This document shows, piece by piece, positions 59,193 through 64,000 of a stretch of DNA of 64,000 nt. The first letter of the stretch is position 1. Every line of letters starts with the position of its first letter. The stretch lies in contig NC_091929.1 of the NCBI RefSeq assembly GCF_041260155.1, positions 31,981,962 through 32,045,961 of the forward strand, in the 5' to 3' direction. Below the pieces are notes generated by a model. That model saw nothing but the letters and a program-made list of their open reading frames with translations, searched no databases and was not told where the DNA came from. This DNA is from Ptychodera flava. Lineage: Eukaryota > Hemichordata > Enteropneusta > Ptychoderidae. Position numbers and translations under genes: made by a program.

Positions 59193-59315
59193 CTTTCATT
59201 GATAATGTATCGTCTTGATATTCTTGATACAGCTTTTCAGTCAGTGTCTCTAATGGTTTCACAAGCTCATGCATTTTGTCGAAACGTTTTAGAGATTTGA
59301 AAATTGAACAACACT
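59193..59315 (-). CDS. Second coding exon of zinc-finger gene C
   Basis: 123 bp, donor G|GTAAGG, acceptor TTTCTTTCAG. FKSLKRFDKMHELVKPLETL, then EKLYQEYQDDTLSMK: more diverged than A and B from each other, with the same length and phase. This suggests C is the older branch. Confidence 0.7.
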
Positions 59316-59898
59316 CTGAAAGAAATACAAAATGTTTCTATGTTAGAGTTAAGAAGCCATAGATTAACATTAACAGCCAATCTATGATATTCCTTGACTG
59401 AAACAAGAAAAATAGTCAGACAGTGTTCTCCCCAGGATCAAGCAAAAGCGTAGCGGCTAATTTGCATAATCATTTGCATATCATTAATTTATATTTGCAT
59501 ATGGATGTAAGCTTGCACATGCACCCACGCATTCATGTCCCGGGATTCATGTACACTCACAACAAAATGCAATGGTAACATACAAGTATGCAATTTGAAC
59601 ATCATGGAAACTCTTTATTACACTTAAATAAATCATCACAGTATAGTACAATTGCAAATAAAATCGAAGATTCAAACAGTAACAGCAAGTTCAGATTGAA
59701 GCAAGAAATGGTTCGTCGGACTCTGATTGGAGTTTCATTAATACATATATTGCTAATAAAATTGTCAAAAATTGCCAACAAAGAGGAAAATTCATAAGTT
59801 TAAGCTTTACACAAGAAATGTAATTGAGTTTTATATCATTTTTGAACGACAAACACCGCGAATAATGTTTCATCGCGGGGATCAATTTCAACCAACAG

Positions 59899-59971
<73 letters not shown>
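59899..59971. repeat. Homopolymer of 73 C
   Basis: Uninterrupted C run; on the minus strand poly-G that could form quadruplexes. Its exact length is uncertain because sequencing of such runs is unreliable. Confidence 0.8.
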
Positions 59972-59972
<1 letters not shown>

Positions 59973-60363
59973 CGTAACTACCAGTGCCACTGAACATCGT
60001 CGTTCGATTCTTGATTTTAAAAATACCACCAAGATGATCACAAGACATGAACTAAGTACGACTAGAATCACTCGAAAATCAGGTGTAAAATCTTTCAGAG
60101 AACGTGTCGGAGTGGAACCACACGCGACGCCAGGATCAATGTCAACACGTTATAAACACGTCGGCCAACATGGCCGCCGCCATATTGGAATTTATGCAAT
60201 GTGAACTCGATCGCGATCGTGATCGTACTCGGACAAAAAAAAAGATTATCGTTGTAAAATCATAATCAACCTCACTAGTCAACTGCTTCTTTTGTTTCTT
60301 TTGCGGTCCATTTCGTTGATCAAAGCATGGGAATGTGATCACAGGCCCCGCTAGTGCTACACC

Positions 60364-61141
60364 CACAGGCGCTCCTTAGCTGGGTAGTCTGCTAAGTAGA
60401 TCGATTTTCGGATCGATCTATTGATCCCGTAGTCGATATGCCCGCCACTGCAACCTAAATACTCACAAGGTGTGCAACACAGTCACTCAAAAACACACCA
60501 CCCGATTTGTAAACTGGCCGTGCGCTCGCACAAAACATTCAGAACTGCACTCTCATATACCTAGTTGGATCACAAATTTAACCATCTCCTCAAAAATCAC
60601 GCAGATGAATGTGTTACTCGCGTCATCTTGAAGAAATCGGCCGTGTTTTGAGACCAAGTGCAGTGAAATATGGCCTGCAGAACGATTCTACCATATGATG
60701 TAATTTATTCCAATACTGATTGGCTAATCAACGGCCAAAACAAAGGTCATGGCAACATGTCACTGGTATAGTATAGTTGAACCAATCAGCAGTGGAAAAA
60801 ATGACGTCATATGGTAGAATCGTTCTGCAGGCAGCATTTCAACTCGCTTGGTCTCAAAACACGGCCGATTTCTTCAAGATGACGCGAGTAACACATTCAT
60901 CGGCATGATTTTTGACGAGATGGTTAAATTTGTGATCCAACTAGGTATAGAGAGTGTAGTTCTGAATGTTTTGTGCGAGCGCACGGCCAGTTGACAAATC
61001 GGGTGGTGTGTTTTTTGAGTGATTGTGTTGCACACCTTGTGAGTATTTAGGTTGCAGTGGCGGGCATATCGACTACGGGATCAATAGATCGATCCGAAAA
61101 TCGATCTACTTAGCAGACTACCAAGCTAAGGAGCGCCTGTG
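60364..61141. mobile_element. 778-bp foldback element with 8-bp target duplication
   Basis: Arms of about 370 bp (CACAGGCGCTCCTTAGCT and complement) are slightly diverged; target duplication GCTACACC (60,356-60,363; 61,142-61,149). Eight bases fits hAT. A 131-bp deletion derivative lies at 62,525-62,655. Confidence 0.85.
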
Positions 61142-61541
61142 GCTACACCGCCTAACTCTGTGAGTACTTGTCCCCGGGACTTGTCCTCGATGTATACCGA
61201 CTAAAAGGTCTTTGTTGGTCGTAATAGTCGTTGTAGAATGAAAACTTGTGAACAACCCAGCCGATTCTTCTATTGTTTTAACGTTCCTCTCAACACTTAA
61301 GGACAAGTTATCGGACGCATACCATACTTCACACCTTCCACTCTTTCACCAAGTTGAAAGTTGCAGTGAGCGCTAATGTGTAGACAATGCATGCAACAGC
61401 TGGTAGCTACGCAGAACGCTAGCGTGTGAACTAAAGGATGGCGGGAATATTTTAAAGCGTAGCGGGGAGAATCAAAGCGTAGCGGGGAGAGGCGAAAGCG
61501 TAGCGGCACCGCTACGCTAAAATGGCCTGGGGAGAACACTG

Positions 61542-62524
61542 CAGATAAAGTCACAATCATGAAATTATACACACCATAACAACGTGCTCCAGCTCAAATG
61601 CGTTTCAACAAATTTCAACAATGTTCAGTAAAGTCAATGTGATTACAGTATCAACGCACTTTGGGCACACTCTTTCATCACATCCCTGTAAACATTAAAA
61701 CTTTTTAAACATAGTTTTGTAACTTATTCAATGACTGACCAATACAAAAATACTGCACTATTTAATAAAACTATAGTGACACTGTCCAATTTTTAATTGA
61801 TAACATGGACAACTAAATACTTTCGCTGTATCATGTAAGGGCAAGACTGGAAATTAGAGGACACAACACAATCATGTTTTAATATTGTTAGTAACTTATG
61901 AAGGCCACTCAACCAATCCCTATCAGGTGGTGTGTCCACCATTCTTTAGTCCTGCATTATGTCTCAGTGTATCAATGAAGCCCTGCATGCCGGGGCTGTG
62001 GCCTCAATAGCTGAAGTGATGTATTACCGTCCACCAAAAATACCCAAGCAAAACTTCGAGCTACAGTATGGCCTCACGTGGTTAGAGTCCTAAACAGAAT
62101 TACACAGCCTAGTCTAGGGTCTCTCTGCCATCTTTTGCCTTCAGCATGCAGAGCCAGTGCCACTCCCTGACCGTTTGTTTTTGGGAATCAATAGAAACAG
62201 TCAGGGAGTGGCCGTTTATGCAGTAGTCAATGTAACTCCCCACCCCAACCTCGGGGAATAGTGGGGGATTTGGGAATGTCTTACAAAATTTGTCAAATGC
62301 CCCACCCCCTTGGGCAAGATAATCTGGAAAATCCCAACCTAAATCAAGTAAAGCCCCCTCATTTCCCTGCCCAAATGTGTGGGACAATACATTCCTAAAT
62401 TCTGCGCTTAGTCATGTCAGTGACTGGGGGGGGGGGGGGGAGAGGGGATTATGAGGCAATTACCCAACCCATAGTTTCACGGTAAACACGGTCTAGCCCC
62501 ACCCCCACCACCCCACATTTGCCC
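61542..62524. other. Intron 1 of gene C, continued
   Basis: Matches intron 1 of copy A (13,600-14,590) with moderate divergence, including the hairpin repeat at 62,155-62,210. Confidence 0.6.
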
Positions 62525-62655
62525 CACAGGCGTCCATAGTCTGCTAAGTAGATCGATTTTCGACTCGATCTATCGATCCCGTAGTCGCTATGCCCGCCAA
62601 GTGCTACAACCTAAATACAGTTCTAAGCAGACTATCCAGCTAAGGAGCTCCTGTG
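62525..62655. mobile_element. 131-bp MITE derived from the CACAGG foldback family
   Basis: Ends CACAGGCG and CTCCTGTG; target duplication ATTTGCCC (62,517-62,524; 62,656-62,663). Copies A (14,585) and B (45,350) keep the single ATTTGCCCCGTATC site, so insertion followed the split of C. Confidence 0.85.
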
Positions 62656-62751
62656 ATTTGCCCCGTATCACCTGAGGTGGCGTCCGTCGGGAATTAATTA
62701 CGGATCTGCAGAAAGTATGTGTTTATACGGCGCGTCTATATTTGACCTAGG

Positions 62752-62833
62752 CCTGCGTACAGGTCTTCGGTTCCCGGCGTTATATGGCCTCCACGCCGTA
62801 TAAACTCCGGGAACACAAGACCTGTACGCAGGG
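62752..62833. mobile_element. Second copy of the CCTGCGTACAGG palindrome
   Basis: Imperfect palindrome of about 82 bp, related to 14,469-14,540. Its loop is in the other orientation (TATATGGCCTCCACGCC). Flanks are not clearly duplicated. Confidence 0.6.
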
Positions 62834-62962
62834 CTAACGCGGTGACCCTGAAACAAAACCTCTTACTGGGTCACGGGGCCGTCCACCGTGTACCTGACCG
62901 AAAGCGACTGTGTACTATACCGTATATACGGGTGTTTCACATTCGCTTCACATAGATCATAC

Positions 62963-63089
62963 CTTGACAGGCTTGTGGAACGCCACAGTTGTTATTGAGT
63001 GCACTTCCAGTGCCACTGCCGCCATTGCAGTTCGATCTTTCACAGGGCTCAAAATCCGAAAGAGGACAGTCCTTGTTCATTATTTCCAT
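62963..63089 (-). CDS. First coding exon of zinc-finger gene C
   Basis: ATG at 63,089, 42 codons plus one base, donor G|GTATGA. Aligned with A it lacks three codons near the start but keeps DCPLSDFEPC and NNNCGVPQACQ. Intron 1 is 3,647 bp because of the insertions. Confidence 0.65.
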
Positions 63090-63556
63090 CTTTAGAGTAC
63101 GAATGTTGCTGCGAAAAAATATTTCAGAGGGACGTAAAATTCAAATCTGAGATTCCGTAAAACCACAGTTATTCCAGAAATGCCGGGGCAAGCGGCTACA
63201 TCTACAGTTAGCAGCTGTGTTGAGTACGATTCCACCGAGCTTTGGTATGAACTTTTGACCTCTCAACCACGCCTCTCAACAACTGAACTTTGAAACATCC
63301 GTTGGGGGCGCTTTGTACAAAGGCAATTTGTGTTTCACACCGCTGTATACCGCGGCATACCGCAAGGCTGCATTTACAAACACTAGGAGGATGGGCTTGA
63401 GCAATCACGATTGAGATTTTAAATTTATAATCAATCTTCAAAACCTGAAAAACATCACATCCCCCTCTATTTGATCAAACTTGATCAAGAACCCCGCACC
63501 AGGCTGCGAAAAATAAATCATCATACATCTAAAAGATTTTCATATTTGCATTATAA
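63090..63556. other. Upstream region of gene C
   Basis: Matches 15,007-15,365 of copy A loosely, then stops at the element beginning at 63,557. No promoter motif recognised. Confidence 0.5.
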
Positions 63557-64000
63557 GGGACCGTTCAGTTTTTACGGTCTTGGGGGGGGGGGGCAAAATC
63601 TTGTCGCCGATGTTCAAAATAATATAGACCCCCCTACATTTTTTGTGAAAAAAAGATGACCCCCCCACCCTGATAAAATTTTATGACCCCCCGCCGAAAA
63701 ATAACCAAAACCCATATGTCAAATTTGCCCGCATGGTTGGATTTGAACTCATTACACAACACACGCTATTCGTGTAGCAGAGATGCCAGTGCACAAACTT
63801 CTCAGCCACATCCATGCAAACGTCTGTTAATTAGGACGACTGTAAGGCAATTTTAACTTCATTTCCATAGACATTGTATAAAGTAAACTTTATTGGAGTG
63901 GTTCGCCAAAGGCAGCCCTCTGGTTAAGAGGGTCATGGTCCATTATGTAAAGTCAACTTTAATTTAGTGGACCATAAAAGGTTGCCCGCCGGTAAAGAGG
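63557..64000. mobile_element. PIF/Harbinger-like element, second copy, cut by the window end
   Basis: Starts GGGACCGTTCAG and continues as the reverse complement of the copy at 53,238-54,250, including the tRNA-like segment (63,729-63,819) and the first hairpin units. Continues beyond the window. Confidence 0.75.

Larger units (their letters stand above)
59421..61541. mobile_element. 2.1-kb hAT-like element in intron 1 of gene C
   Basis: Perfect 16-bp inverted ends CAGTGTTCTCCCCAGG / CCTGGGGAGAACACTG. Absent from introns 1 of A and B. Immediate flanks share only CAGA. Inside lie a run of 73 C and a complete second element at 60,364-61,141. AGCGTAGCGG motifs recur near both ends. No transposase recognised. 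Confidence 0.75.

Noticed and set aside
59691..60071. Poly-Gly and poly-Pro proteins
   Set aside because: Translations of the 73-base C run.

Overview
The window is repeat-rich eukaryotic DNA with spliced genes, C2H2 zinc-finger fingers in tandem, L1-type and Penelope-type retroelements, many short DNA transposons and long microsatellites. This fits a metazoan, most likely a marine invertebrate (hemichordate or cephalochordate-like), but the sequence alone does not settle the species. Very little of the window is conventional coding sequence.

Layout. 0-6 kb: sparse sequence with one well-supported first exon of a small secreted protein (minus strand, TATA box, splice donor) and the 3' end of a LINE. 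6-23 kb: zinc-finger gene copy A (minus strand; three exons, all introns phase 1) with old fingers decaying downstream, plus inserted transposons, among them a ~6 kb L1-type element whose 5' half is inverted and which itself carries a foldback element. 23-37 kb: an array of ~3.2 kb tandem units built from older repeats; two units carry a perfect 176-bp palindrome with a hammerhead ribozyme fold on each strand. Two ~227-bp satellite-like arrays (25.5-26.6 kb, 37.9-39.1 kb) repeat nuclear-receptor-type half sites. 37-49 kb: gene copy B, a segmental duplicate of copy A with its own insertions. 49-55 kb: microsatellites, a hAT-like element, a CpG-rich stretch and a Penelope-like remnant (GIY-YIG coding) bracketed by inverted repeats with hammerhead-like motifs. 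55-63.5 kb: gene copy C. 63.6 kb to the end: part of a transposon also seen at 53.2-54.3 kb.

The three zinc-finger paralogues share exon boundaries, intron phase and an N-terminal region that I do not recognise as KRAB, SCAN, BTB or ZAD. Each copy has at least one frameshift in its last exon, so they may be young pseudogenes or the assembly may contain indel errors. Because A, B and C are paralogous, each provides empty sites for transposons in the others; many insertions can therefore be bounded to the base, with target-site duplications.

Most interesting: the paired hammerhead palindromes in the tandem array, the Penelope remnant with related motifs, the twin-primed L1 with its empty site in copy B, and the zinc-finger family with non-canonical linkers and conserved exon frames.
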